Assembly: GCA_947647505.1 (NCBI GenBank)
Contig: CANSKO010000005.1
Location: forward strand, 1-64,000
DNA from: an uncultured Roseburia sp.
GTDB lineage: Bacteria > Bacillota > Clostridia > Lachnospirales > Lachnospiraceae
Direction: 5' to 3'
DNA length: 64,000 bases
Below the pieces are notes generated by a model that had not been told where the DNA came from, did not search any database, and saw only the letters and a list, made by a program, of their open reading frames with translations. The translations under genes were made by a program, and so were the position numbers. This document shows positions 47,597 to 57,489 of this stretch, piece by piece. The stretch's first letter is position 1; every line of letters starts with the position of its first letter.

Positions 47597-50548
47597 ATGC
47601 GACATAAGGTCTGTGAGGAGGAATCAGGCGTGAAGCAGGAGACGTTAAAAGCCTATACATTAATAGAAGAAAAAAATCTGACGGATATCCGATCCAGAGG
47701 GTATCTTTTGCAGCATAAAAAAAGCGGCGCGCGGATTGCCGTTGTTTCAAATGACGATGCAAACAAAGTGTTTTACATTGGATTTCGCACGCCGCCGGAG
47801 GACTGCACGGGCGTGGCGCACATTGTAGAGCATACGGTATTGTGCGGTTCCGAGCGGTTTCCGGCGAAGGATCCGTTTGTAGAGCTGGTGAAGGGATCGC
47901 TGAATACGTTTTTAAACGCGATGACGTATCCCGATAAAACCGTCTATCCGGTGGCAAGCTGCAACGATGCGGATTTTCAGAATCTGATGCATGTATATAT
48001 GGATGCCGTTCTGCATCCGAACATCTATAAACGGAAGGAAATTTTTCAACAGGAAGGGTGGCATTACGAGCTTGAGGAGAAGGATGCGCCGATTACGTTA
48101 AACGGCGTTGTGTATAATGAAATGAAGGGGGCGTTTTCTTCGCCGGAGGGCGTGCTGGAACGCGAGATTTTAAACTCGCTGTTTCCGGATACGACGTATG
48201 GAAACGAATCCGGCGGCGATCCCGTTCATATCCCGGAGCTGACGTATGAAGCGTATCTGGATTTTCACAGGCGGTACTATCATCCATGCAATGCGTATCT
48301 TTATCTGTACGGCGATATGGACTTCGAGGAAAAGCTGAGCTGGCTGGACCGGGAATATTTATCGGATTATGAGGCGATTGCCGTTGATTCGGCCATTCGC
48401 AGACAAAAGCCATTCGATCAGGTTCGAAATATCAGCAGGAAATACTCGATTGCGGGTAATGAGCCGCTTGCGGATCATACGTTTCTTTCCTATAACATGG
48501 TGATAGGGGATTCTCTGGACAAAAAGCGTTATCATGCATTTGAAATCCTCGATTATGCGCTTTTAAACGCGCCGGGCGCGCCGCTTAAAAAAGCGCTGCT
48601 GGATGCGGGCATTGGACGGGACATTATGGGCTCCTATGATAACGGGACGTATCAGCCGATTTTTTCGATTATTGCCAAAAACGCCAATGCAGAGGAGGAG
48701 ACGCGCTTTGCGGAAATTATCCGGGAAGTGTTGCGTGAACAGGCTGCGGGCGGATTGAATAAGCAGTCGCTTTTAGCCGGCATCAACAGCGCGGAATTTC
48801 GATATCGGGAAGCGGATTTTGGCGTTTATCCGAAAGGGCTGATGTATGGATTGCAGATGCTTGACAGCTGGCTGTATGACGATACGAAGCCGTTTTTGCA
48901 TTTGGAGACGCTTGCGGTCTATCAATATCTGCGGGAGCAGGTGGAAACGGACTATTTTGAAACGCTGATCCGCGACTGCATGCTGTGCAATACGCATGTC
49001 TCCATGGTGAAAATCGAACCGGAGCGCGGTTTAAACGCCAAAAACGAAGCGGAGCTCGCCAAACGGCTTGCGGCATACAAAGACAGCAAAAGCGAAGCGG
49101 AGCTGGAGGCTCTGATTGCCGATACGAAGCGTTTGAAAGCATATCAGGAGGAGCCTTCTCCCAGAGAAGACATCGAAAAAATTCCAATGCTTACGCGGGC
49201 GGATCTGAAAAAAGAAGCGCATCCGTTTACGCTTGAAGAACGGGAATGCGACGGTACGAAGGTGTTGTTTTCCAGGCTGTTTACAAATGGAATCCTGTAT
49301 CTGAACCTGATGTTTGACGTCAGAATGCTGTCGGAAGAGGAGCTTCCGTATCTTGGCATTTTAAAGGCTGTGCTGGGCTATGTCGATACAAAGCAGTATA
49401 CGTACGATCGTCTCGCAAATGAAATCAACCTCAAAACGGGCGGCATATCATCCGTTGCTTCCGCCTATCCGGATGTGAAGGACGAGGCGGCGTATGCGGC
49501 CAAATTTGAGATTCGGACGAGGGTTCTTTATGATAAGCTGCCGGACGCGATGGAGCTTTTGCATGAAATGCTGTTCCATTCGAAGCTGGAAGATGAGAAA
49601 AGGCTGCGGGAAATCCTCTCCGAGGTCCGTTCCAGGCTGCAAATGAGCCTTTCCGCCTCTGGCAATGTCATATCGGCGAATCGGGCGACGTCTTATTTTT
49701 CGGAGACGGCCCGGTTCAGCGATTTGACGGCGGGCATTGATTTTTACCGCGTCGTTTCGGAGTATGAGCGGCATTTTGAAGAGAAGAAGCGGGAGCTGAT
49801 CGCAAAATTAAAGGAGCTGGCGCGCCGGATTTTTACAAGAGACGGGCTGTTGGTCAGCGCCATCTGCGAAACGTCCGGTTTTTCCGGCGTGCCCGCGGCG
49901 ATCGAAGCGCTTAACGCGGCGCTTCCTGCGGCAGAAGGCGACCGGACGCCGGCGCGCATTGTCTGCACGAAGAAGAATGAAGGGTTTTTGGATGCGTCCA
50001 GAGTGCAGTACGTATCCAGAGCCGGAAATTTCAAACGGGCTGGATTCGCTTATACGGGGCTGCTTCGCATTTTAAAAGTGATTTTAAGCTACGACTATCT
50101 GTGGCAGAATGTGCGCGTTAAAGGCGGCGCTTATGGATGCAGCAGCGCATTTCTGCGCAATGGAAACGCGTATTTTATGTCCTACCGCGATCCGAATCTG
50201 GAAAAAACGAATGCGGTCTATAATGGAATTCCTGATTATATTCGTTCGTTTGACGCAGACGAACGCGATATGACAAAATATATTATCGGGACGGTCAGCG
50301 AGCTTGACACGCCGCTGACGCCGGTGGCGGAGGGCATGCGTTCCGTGGCGGCCTGGCTGACGGATACGACGGAGGAGGACGTGCAGAGAGAGCGGGATCA
50401 GGTTCTTGGGGCGACTGCAGAAGACATCCGGACGCTTGCCGGTCTGATTGCATCCGTGCTTTCGCAGGAAAATCTTTGCGTGATCGGCAATGAAGAGAAG
50501 CTTCTGGACGCAAAGGAAATGTTTGAAACTGTAACGCCGTTGTTATAA
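47597..50548 (+). CDS. M16C (PreP/insulinase-type) metallopeptidase
   Basis: VAHIVEHTVLCGSERFPAKDPFVELVKGSLNTFLNAMTYPDKTVYPVAS (HxxEH); an alternative GTG start at 47630 has a GAGGAGG SD. Confidence 0.93.
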   Translation: MRHKVCEEESGVKQETLKAYTLIEEKNLTDIRSRGYLLQHKKSGARIAVVSNDDANKVFYIGFRTPPEDCTGVAHIVEHTVLCGSERFPAKDPFVELVKGSLNTFLNAMTYPDKTVYPVASCNDADFQNLMHVYMDAVLHPNIYKRKEIFQQEGWHYELEEKDAPITLNGVVYNEMKGAFSSPEGVLEREILNSLFPDTTYGNESGGDPVHIPELTYEAYLDFHRRYYHPCNAYLYLYGDMDFEEKLSWLDREYLSDYEAIAVDSAIRRQKPFDQVRNISRKYSIAGNEPLADHTFLSYNMVIGDSLDKKRYHAFEILDYALLNAPGAPLKKALLDAGIGRDIMGSYDNGTYQPIFSIIAKNANAEEETRFAEIIREVLREQAAGGLNKQSLLAGINSAEFRYREADFGVYPKGLMYGLQMLDSWLYDDTKPFLHLETLAVYQYLREQVETDYFETLIRDCMLCNTHVSMVKIEPERGLNAKNEAELAKRLAAYKDSKSEAELEALIADTKRLKAYQEEPSPREDIEKIPMLTRADLKKEAHPFTLEERECDGTKVLFSRLFTNGILYLNLMFDVRMLSEEELPYLGILKAVLGYVDTKQYTYDRLANEINLKTGGISSVASAYPDVKDEAAYAAKFEIRTRVLYDKLPDAMELLHEMLFHSKLEDEKRLREILSEVRSRLQMSLSASGNVISANRATSYFSETARFSDLTAGIDFYRVVSEYERHFEEKKRELIAKLKELARRIFTRDGLLVSAICETSGFSGVPAAIEALNAALPAAEGDRTPARIVCTKKNEGFLDASRVQYVSRAGNFKRAGFAYTGLLRILKVILSYDYLWQNVRVKGGAYGCSSAFLRNGNAYFMSYRDPNLEKTNAVYNGIPDYIRSFDADERDMTKYIIGTVSELDTPLTPVAEGMRSVAAWLTDTTEEDVQRERDQVLGATAEDIRTLAGLIASVLSQENLCVIGNEEKLLDAKEMFETVTPLL

Positions 50549-50565
50549 CAAAAGAGGAGAACCAT

Positions 50566-51480
50566 ATGGAACAACAATTCAAATCTGGATTTGTAGCGTT
50601 GATCGGCAGGCCAAACGTCGGGAAATCGACGCTTATGAACCGCCTGATCGGACAGAAGATCGCAATTACGTCCAATAAGCCGCAGACGACGAGAAACCGC
50701 ATTCAGACAGTCTATACGGATGGCAGAGGTCAGATTGTATTTTTGGATACGCCCGGCATGCATCAGGCGAAAAACAGGCTGGGCGAATATATGGCGCATG
50801 TGACGGAGGACGCCATTCACGAGGTGGATCTGATTCTCTGGCTGGTGGAGCCCGGCCGTTTTATTGGCGCGGGGGAGAGAAAGATCGCCGCAGATCTTGC
50901 GCAGGCGAACGTTCCGGTCCTGTTGATTATCAATAAAACAGACCGGCTCAAACGGCCTGAAATTCTCAAATATATTGATGATTACCGAAAGCTTATGGAG
51001 TTTGATGAAATCATACCCGTATCTGCGTTGACAGGAGATAATCTGGAGGACGTAGTCGACACGGTGTTTGCGTATCTTCCGTATGGACCGATGTATTTTG
51101 ACAGGGAAACGGTAACGGATCAGCCGATGCGGCAGATTGTCGCGGAAATGATTCGGGAGAAGGCGCTGCACGCCCTGAATGAAGAAGTGCCGCACGGCAT
51201 TGCCGTCACGGTGGAGCGGATGCGGAAGCGCAAAGACAGCGCAGGGAAAAAAATCACAGATATCGAAGCGACAATCGTCTGTGAAAAAAAATCCCATAAA
51301 GGAATTATCATTGGAAAAGGCGGCGAGATGTTAAAGAAAATCGGCAGCAACGCCCGGTTTGAAATCGAACGCGCGCTGGAGGGCAAAGCGAATCTGAAAC
51401 TTTGGGTAAAGGTAAAAAAAGACTGGAGAGATTCGGATTATCTGTTGAAAAATTTCGGTTATCAGAACAATGAGAGATGA
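50566..51480 (+). CDS. era: GTPase Era
   Basis: GRPNVGKSTLMNRLIGQK; DTPGMHQAK; KH domain KGIIIGKGGEMLKKIGSNAR. Confidence 0.97.
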   Translation: MEQQFKSGFVALIGRPNVGKSTLMNRLIGQKIAITSNKPQTTRNRIQTVYTDGRGQIVFLDTPGMHQAKNRLGEYMAHVTEDAIHEVDLILWLVEPGRFIGAGERKIAADLAQANVPVLLIINKTDRLKRPEILKYIDDYRKLMEFDEIIPVSALTGDNLEDVVDTVFAYLPYGPMYFDRETVTDQPMRQIVAEMIREKALHALNEEVPHGIAVTVERMRKRKDSAGKKITDIEATIVCEKKSHKGIIIGKGGEMLKKIGSNARFEIERALEGKANLKLWVKVKKDWRDSDYLLKNFGYQNNER

Positions 51481-51576
51481 CGCAGAAGAAAAAGCCGCAT
51501 CGGGAATACCAATTTTTATCTGGTATGTTTCTTCGAAAGAGGGAGAACCTAAGAGGGTAAGAAACGTATACAGGAG

Positions 51577-51789
51577 ATGACGGCAGAGATGATACAGGAC
51601 GCATGGAAGAATTTTGAAATGAGCGGAAAAATTTCAGATTATCTGATTTACCGGGAAGCGAGCATGAAAAACGAGGTTCGGAACCCGGGCGCGGCGGCGG
51701 TTTTTTCGGAAAGAGGAAGGAACGGATATGAGGGAGAATCTGGTTCTGACGGGGATGGTGCTGCATGTCATGCCGATGGGAGAATATGA
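51577..51789 (+). CDS. Small YqzL-like protein overlapping recO
   Basis: AWKNFEMSGKISDYLIYREAS resembles YqzL; sits between era and recO as in other Firmicutes. Confidence 0.6.
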   Translation: MTAEMIQDAWKNFEMSGKISDYLIYREASMKNEVRNPGAAAVFSERGRNGYEGESGSDGDGAACHADGRI

Positions 51790-52471
51790 CAGAAGAATTA
51801 CCATACTGACAAAAGAAAGAGGGAAGATTACGGCTTTTGCAAGAGGCGCAAGGCGTCCTACGAGCCAGCTTCTGGCGGCGGCCAGCCCTTTTTCCTTTGG
51901 CGAATTTGAACTGTTTGAAGGGCGCAGTACATATAATCTGACGAAAGCTGCGATTTCCAATTATTTCCGGGGATTATCGGAGGATCCCGTCCGGGCCTGT
52001 TACGGATTTTATTTTCTGGAAATCGCAGATTATCTGGCGCAGGAAAATAACGATGAGAAGGAGCTTTTAAAGCTTTTGTATCAGACGCTGCGCGCGCTGG
52101 AGCATGGAACGCCCGATATGCGTCTGATCCGGCGGGTATTTGAACTTCGGATTCTTCTGATTCAGGGGGAGTATCCGAATTTCTTTTCGTGCGCGGGCTG
52201 CGGCGCAAAAGAGGAGCTTTCCTGTTTTTCGGAAAAAAAGCATGGCATGCTGTGTGCGGACTGCGCGGAGACGGAAGGGGGAATGCCTCTCGATGCGTCC
52301 ACGCTTTACACGCTGCAATATATTTTGTCCTCCAAACTGGCCGGACTCTATACGTTTGCCGTTTCAGAAGCTGTGCAGCATATGCTGGAGCGGATTTTGG
52401 ACCGTTGCTTTTTTTCTCAGTTTCCGCATGAATTTCACTCTCTTGATATTTTAGCGGCAATCGCAGGTTGA
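51728..52471 (+). CDS. recO: DNA repair protein RecO
   Basis: LTGMVLHVMPMGEYDRRITILTKERGKITAFARGARRPTS; CAGCGAKEELSCFSEKKHGMLCADC zinc site. Confidence 0.93.
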   Translation: MRENLVLTGMVLHVMPMGEYDRRITILTKERGKITAFARGARRPTSQLLAAASPFSFGEFELFEGRSTYNLTKAAISNYFRGLSEDPVRACYGFYFLEIADYLAQENNDEKELLKLLYQTLRALEHGTPDMRLIRRVFELRILLIQGEYPNFFSCAGCGAKEELSCFSEKKHGMLCADCAETEGGMPLDASTLYTLQYILSSKLAGLYTFAVSEAVQHMLERILDRCFFSQFPHEFHSLDILAAIAG

Positions 52472-52569
52472 AATACGCAAAAGAACATAGTATAATAGTA
52501 TGGATTGCACCGGGGCGTTTGTTCCATATCACAGGACGCGCTCCAGAAGATACGTACGGAGGTAAAGAG

Positions 52570-53178
52570 ATGAAAAAAATTCTATGTGCATGCATGCTGG
52601 TTCTCTGCATGGGGCTTTTTTCCGGATGTTCCGGTAAGACGGATGCGGATGTAAGTACTGTTTTTATTGAGAAGAAAGGAACGATTGTCAGCGTTGACGT
52701 AGAAAAGCTGGACAGAGATTATTACGATGCGAACGAGCTGGAGAAGTATATTGCGCAGCATCTGGAAGAGTATACGAACGAACATGGGGATACGGTCGAG
52801 CAGGTGTCGTTTGACGTGGAAGAGGAAATGGCCAGGCTGAAAATGAAATACGATTCCTGCGAAGCGTATACCGGATTCAATGGCATCGAGCTCTATGTTG
52901 GGACGATCGTGCAGGCGCGGGCGGAAGGGTATGACTTTGACGCAGAGTTTTACAGCGTGGAGGACGCCGAAAAAAAGGAACAGGCCGGACAGGAAGAGAT
53001 CTTTTCAAAGGATGACAATAAAGTGGCGATTATCAGAGCCAATGTAAACGTCAGGGTGCCGGGAAAAATTTTATACGTGTCCGCGCAGGATACGGAGCTT
53101 GAGGGTAAGGATACCGTTTCCATTACGGGCGCGGGCGCCAATGAGGAAGCGGCATATACATACATCATATATGAGTAG
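52570..53178 (+). CDS. Putative lipoprotein of unknown function
   Basis: [23 protein letters not shown] lipobox; start ATG 52570. Confidence 0.75.
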   Translation: MKKILCACMLVLCMGLFSGCSGKTDADVSTVFIEKKGTIVSVDVEKLDRDYYDANELEKYIAQHLEEYTNEHGDTVEQVSFDVEEEMARLKMKYDSCEAYTGFNGIELYVGTIVQARAEGYDFDAEFYSVEDAEKKEQAGQEEIFSKDDNKVAIIRANVNVRVPGKILYVSAQDTELEGKDTVSITGAGANEEAAYTYIIYE

Positions 53179-53197
53179 GGCAGGGAGGAAATGTGTT

Positions 53198-54613
53198 ATG
53201 GAAAAGACAATGGAAAAGATTGTGGCGTTAGCCAAAGCGAGAGGCTTCGTGTATCCGGGGTCCGAAATTTATGGCGGGCTTGCCAATACATGGGATTACG
53301 GGAATCTTGGGGTGGAGCTGAAAAATAACGTAAAAAAAGCATGGTGGGAAAAATTCATACAGGAAAATCCTTATAATGTCGGCGTGGACTGCGCGATTTT
53401 GATGAATCCGCAGACCTGGATTGCATCCGGGCATCTGGGCGGTTTTTCCGATCCTCTGATGGATTGCAGAGAGTGTCATGAGCGCTTTCGCGCAGATCAG
53501 CTGATCGAAGAGCACGCCAAAGAAAACGGCATTGCGCTTTCGCATTCCATTGACGGCTGGACACAGGAAGAGATGGCGTCTTTTATCGAGGAGCGTCAGA
53601 TTGCATGTCCGACCTGCGGGAAGCATAATTTTACCGATATCCGCCAGTTCAATCTGATGTTTAAAACGTTTCAGGGCGTGACGGAGGATGCAAAAAATAC
53701 CGTATATCTGCGGCCGGAGACAGCGCAGGGAATTTTTGTCAATTTCAAAAACGTACAGAGGACGTCGCGTAAAAAGATTCCGTTTGGCATTGGACAGATT
53801 GGAAAATCGTTCCGCAATGAGATTACGCCGGGCAACTTTACGTTCCGCACCAGAGAATTTGAGCAGATGGAGCTGGAATTTTTCTGTGAGCCGGGAACGG
53901 ATCTGGAGTGGTTTTCTTATTGGAGAGGATTTTGCCGCGACTGGCTGCTGGCGCTTGGCATCAAAGAGGACGAAATGCGCTTAAGGGATCATGCGCAGGA
54001 GGAGCTTTGCTTTTATTCCAAAGGCACGACGGATATCGAATTCTTATTCCCGTTTGGCTGGGGCGAGCTCTGGGGCATCGCGGACCGGACGGATTATGAT
54101 CTGACGCAGCATCAGAATACTTCCGGGCAGGATATGTCGTATTTTGATGATGAGAAGAAGGAAAAATACGTTCCTTACGTGATTGAACCGTCGCTTGGCG
54201 CGGACCGCGTCGTGCTGGCGTTTCTGTGCGCCGCTTATGACGAAGAGAACATCGGAACGGAGGAAAAGCCCGATATGCGGACGGTGCTGCATTTTCATCC
54301 GGCGCTTGCGCCCGTAAAAATCGGCGTGCTCCCATTATCAAAGAAATTAAACGAGGGCGCGCAGGAAATATTTGCACAGCTTTCGAAAACGTACAACTGC
54401 GAATTTGACGACAGGGGAAATATTGGAAAGCGTTACCGCAGACAGGATGAGATCGGCACGCCGTTTTGCATCACATATGATTTTGATTCGCAGGAGGATC
54501 ATGCGGTAACGGTGCGCGACCGCGATACGATGGCGCAGGAGCGCATTCGCATTGAAGATCTGGACGCTTATTTTGCAGATAAATTTCGCTTTGAAGTTAT
54601 TGACAAATCTTAA
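53198..54613 (+). CDS. glyS: Glycyl-tRNA synthetase (alpha2 class II)
   Basis: [57 protein letters not shown]. Confidence 0.96.
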   Translation: MEKTMEKIVALAKARGFVYPGSEIYGGLANTWDYGNLGVELKNNVKKAWWEKFIQENPYNVGVDCAILMNPQTWIASGHLGGFSDPLMDCRECHERFRADQLIEEHAKENGIALSHSIDGWTQEEMASFIEERQIACPTCGKHNFTDIRQFNLMFKTFQGVTEDAKNTVYLRPETAQGIFVNFKNVQRTSRKKIPFGIGQIGKSFRNEITPGNFTFRTREFEQMELEFFCEPGTDLEWFSYWRGFCRDWLLALGIKEDEMRLRDHAQEELCFYSKGTTDIEFLFPFGWGELWGIADRTDYDLTQHQNTSGQDMSYFDDEKKEKYVPYVIEPSLGADRVVLAFLCAAYDEENIGTEEKPDMRTVLHFHPALAPVKIGVLPLSKKLNEGAQEIFAQLSKTYNCEFDDRGNIGKRYRRQDEIGTPFCITYDFDSQEDHAVTVRDRDTMAQERIRIEDLDAYFADKFRFEVIDKS

Positions 54614-54628
54614 CAGTGTAGGTATAAT
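54600..54628 (+). promoter_or_regulatory. Perfect consensus sigma-A promoter straddling the glyS stop codon
   Basis: TTGACA (54600-54605) - 17 - TATAAT (54623-54628), upstream of yceD-rpmF. Confidence 0.8.
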
Positions 54629-54654
54629 AGTTCAGGTATGGTTAGGAGACAAAC

Positions 54655-55182
54655 GTGAAAATAGATATTACAGACTTACTATCCATAGAAAATCGGATCG
54701 AAGAACGTCTGACGGAGACGGATCTTGTTTCTTTTCGGTCGAAGCTGGGCGATTTTCCCATCCGGAAAAAAGAGCCGTTTACGCTTCATCTGGAGAATCA
54801 GGACAACAAATGGCTGCTCGTTTCCGGCAGGACAAAAGTAACGCTTGCCATGCCGTGTGACAGATGTCTGGAAGAGACGTCTGCGACTGTTTCGCTTGTG
54901 ATTGATCGCAAGATTCCGCTGAAAGCGCCGGAAGGAGACGAAGGCGAAGCGGAAGGGGCCGCAGATTATCTGGAAGGATGCAGTCTGGATGTGGATAAAC
55001 TGGTTTTCGACGAGATTTTGTTGAACCGTCCGCTTAAGGTGTTATGCAGCAATGACTGCAAGGGCATATGCAGAACATGCGGCGCCAACTTAAATCACGC
55101 GCCCTGTTCCTGCTGCAAAACGGAGCCTGACCCAAGAATGGCAGCGATTCGCGATGTTTTTGATCAATTTAAGGAGGTGTAA
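54655..55182 (+). CDS. yceD: DUF177/YceD family protein (GTG start)
   Basis: CDRCLEETSATVSLVIDRK; ICRTCGANLNHAPCSC; directly upstream of rpmF. Confidence 0.9.
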   Translation: MKIDITDLLSIENRIEERLTETDLVSFRSKLGDFPIRKKEPFTLHLENQDNKWLLVSGRTKVTLAMPCDRCLEETSATVSLVIDRKIPLKAPEGDEGEAEGAADYLEGCSLDVDKLVFDEILLNRPLKVLCSNDCKGICRTCGANLNHAPCSCCKTEPDPRMAAIRDVFDQFKEV

Positions 55183-55185
55183 CGG

Positions 55186-55365
55186 ATGTCAATTTGTCCC
55201 AAGAACAAATCTTCGAAATCAAGAAGAGACAAAAGAAGGGCGAACTGGAAGATGACTGTTCCGGCATTAGTAAAATGCAGCAAATGCGGCGAGTTAATGA
55301 TGCCTCACAGAGTCTGCAAAAACTGTGGATGCTACAATAAGAAAGAAATCATTCCGCAGGAGTAA
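55186..55365 (+). CDS. rpmF: 50S ribosomal protein L32 (zinc-ribbon form)
   Basis: 59 aa, absent from the ORF track: MSICPKNKSSKSRRDKRRANWKMTVPALVKCSKCGELMMPHRVCKNCGCYNKKEIIPQE; SD AAGGAGG. Confidence 0.96.
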   Translation: MSICPKNKSSKSRRDKRRANWKMTVPALVKCSKCGELMMPHRVCKNCGCYNKKEIIPQE

Positions 55366-55387
55366 TCGGTCGTGCAAGGATAAAATC

Positions 55388-55423
55388 CGGGAATCTGGCA
55401 GAGCGCCAGATTTCCGTTTTTTT
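55388..55423 (+). terminator. Terminator after rpmF
   Basis: CGGGAATCTGGC-agagc-GCCAGATTTCCG-TTTTTTT. Confidence 0.88.
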
Positions 55424-55573
55424 ATGGATGGTCTGTTCGACGCAGTCAGGTACCTGCTGAAATAGACGAAATATTAAAAAAACACAAAAAAAATTACTGA
55501 CAAAATATAAAAAAGTATGATAATATGGAAACAGGAAGGGCATGGATGGAAGATTGAAGTAAGGAGGCCTGGA

Positions 55574-56080
55574 ATGTTTGAAATAGGAGAATATATCGTA
55601 TATGGAAATTCCGGAGTATGTAAAGTGGCGGAGATGACGCAGATGACGCCGCCGGGCACGAAGGATGGAAAAATGTACTATACGTTGGAGCCTGTGTATG
55701 ATAAGGGATGCCGTCTGTTCACGCCTGTGGACAACCCCAAGGTCAAAATGCGGCCGGTCATTACAAAACAGGAGGCGGATGATCTGATCGGACGAATTGG
55801 AGAAATCGACCTGCTGTGGGTGGGAGATGAAAAGAAACGGGAGCAGATTTATAAGGAAGCGATACGCACCTGCAATTGTGAAGAATGGGTCAGAATCATC
55901 AAAACGCTGTATGTAAGAAAGCAGTCCAGAATTGCAGCCGGCAAGAAGGTGACAAGCAGCGATGCGAAATACCTGCATCTGGCGGAGGAGAGCCTTTATG
56001 GAGAGCTTTCGGTTGTCATGGGCGTTCCAAAAGAAGACATGGAAGCATACATCACAAAAAGAGTGGAGGAGCACGAGTAG
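55574..56080 (+). CDS. CarD/CdnL-family transcriptional regulator
   Basis: MFEIGEYIVYGNSGVCKVAEMTQM CarD_CdnL_TRCF N-terminus. Confidence 0.9.
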   Translation: MFEIGEYIVYGNSGVCKVAEMTQMTPPGTKDGKMYYTLEPVYDKGCRLFTPVDNPKVKMRPVITKQEADDLIGRIGEIDLLWVGDEKKREQIYKEAIRTCNCEEWVRIIKTLYVRKQSRIAAGKKVTSSDAKYLHLAEESLYGELSVVMGVPKEDMEAYITKRVEEHE

Positions 56081-56083
56081 CAC

Positions 56084-56542
56084 ATGAGAAAACAATCAAA
56101 ACTGATGGAAGAATTTAAAAAATTTATTATGCGCGGCAACGTCATGGATATGGCGGTCGGCGTCATTGTCGGCGGGGCGTTTACCGCGATTGTAACATCT
56201 TTGAATCAGGATATTCTAACGCCGATCCTGGGCATATTCGGCGGCATGGACTTTTCGAATCTCTTCGTTACGCTTGGCATGGGAGAAGGCGCCCCGGCGC
56301 TGGCATACGGCAATTTTATCACGGCTGTCATCAATTTTCTGATTACGGCGTTTGTAATCTTTCTGCTGGTAAAAGGCATGAATGTCCTAAACGACAGATT
56401 TTCCAGAAAAGAAGAAAAGGCGGAAGAAGCGCCGCAGACGAAAGTGTGCAGGTATTGTCTGAGCGAAATACCCATCCATGCAGTGCGCTGCAGACACTGT
56501 ACGTCGATGCTGGAAGAGGCGCCCGGCGAAGAATCCGCATGA
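56084..56542 (+). CDS. mscL: Large-conductance mechanosensitive channel MscL with C-terminal zinc-ribbon-like tail
   Basis: EFKKFIMRGNVMDMAVGVIVGGAFTAIVTSL; tail CRYCLSEIPIHAVRCRHC. Confidence 0.93.
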   Translation: MRKQSKLMEEFKKFIMRGNVMDMAVGVIVGGAFTAIVTSLNQDILTPILGIFGGMDFSNLFVTLGMGEGAPALAYGNFITAVINFLITAFVIFLLVKGMNVLNDRFSRKEEKAEEAPQTKVCRYCLSEIPIHAVRCRHCTSMLEEAPGEESA

Positions 56543-56605
56543 TTGCGAATTTGCGCTTGCAGGATATCGGCATGTGTGATAAAATGAATCCTGTCGAAAA
56601 ATAAA

Positions 56606-56703
56606 GCAGAGTAGGAGCCGATGCGTTAAGTGTCATGTGAACGGGGAGTTGTCACGTGGACGAAAAGTACATCTTGCGGTATCGGTTCCGCATCCCGCTG
56701 CTG
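56606..56703 (+). ncRNA. THF (tetrahydrofolate) riboswitch
   Basis: GGAGCCGATGCGTTAAGTGTC...GGGGAGTTGTC...ACGAAAAG...GCGGT...TTCCGCATCCCGCTGCT, upstream of folT. Confidence 0.85.
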
Positions 56704-56824
56704 TATCCTGAGGGGCGTCTTTTTTTGTGGCGTCCATAAGGAGCCATAGAGGCAGGCTGCCTCCTGTTCAGTAGCATTTATGATCGACAAAAAAGATCCG
56801 TGCTACGGAAGAAAGGAGGGAGCC

Positions 56825-57337
56825 ATGCATACAAAGATGCGTGTGAAGTCTGTTTCAGCCATCGGAATTCTGGTTGCCATGGAGATTATTCTGGCTCGAT
56901 TTTCCATACATACATGGAATTTAAAGATCGGGTTCAGCTTTGTCCCGATCGTTGTGGCAGCCATTTTATATGGTCCGGTGGCGGGCGGCCTGGTGGGAGC
57001 GATCGGAGATATCATCAGCGCCTTGCTGTTTCCGGTTGGGGCGTACTTTCCGGGATTTACCCTGACAGCATATCTGACCGGAGCTGTCTTTGGCCTGTGT
57101 CTGCGCAGGAAGGCGGATCTGTTTCATGTAGCGCTTTCTGTGCTGATCGTACAGGGCGTTATCAGCCAGGTAATCAATACGTACTGGATTTCATTTTTGT
57201 ACGGCAGTCCGTTTGGTCCGCTGTTTGCGACGCGAATTTATCAGACGGTTGCAATGGCGGCTGTACAGACGGTTTGCATTCTTTTGATTGATCGAAAGCT
57301 GATGCCGGTTTTAAAAGCGGAATCACGGCTTTTGTAG
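56825..57337 (+). CDS. folT: ECF transporter S component, folate-type
   Basis: VKSVSAIGILVAMEIILARFSIHTWNLKIGFSFVPIVVAAILYGPVAGGLVGAIGDIISALLFP; GGAGGG SD before ATG 56825; THF riboswitch upstream. Confidence 0.9.
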   Translation: MHTKMRVKSVSAIGILVAMEIILARFSIHTWNLKIGFSFVPIVVAAILYGPVAGGLVGAIGDIISALLFPVGAYFPGFTLTAYLTGAVFGLCLRRKADLFHVALSVLIVQGVISQVINTYWISFLYGSPFGPLFATRIYQTVAMAAVQTVCILLIDRKLMPVLKAESRLL

Positions 57338-57356
57338 AAACAGGGTGAAATGTTGA

Positions 57357-57394
57357 GCGGGCATGCCTTTTCAGAAAGGGCATGTCCGCTTCTT
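57357..57394 (+). terminator. Terminator-like hairpin after folT
   Basis: GCGGGCATGCCTTTT-cag-AAAGGGCATGTCCGC. Confidence 0.65.
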
Positions 57395-57489
57395 CGTGCA
57401 GGAAATGGTTTGGGATTCTTTTTTTGATACGGTTGAAATAGAATGAAAAAAGCGATAAAATAAAACAGAGTAAAGGATGGGAGGATCGT

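Noticed and set aside
50398-51297. 299-aa minus-strand ORF
   Set aside because: Fully antisense to era; no SD or domain.
53179-53197. T-box riboswitch before glyS
   Set aside because: Only 19 nt separate the lipoprotein gene and glyS; no room for a T-box and no specifier structure.
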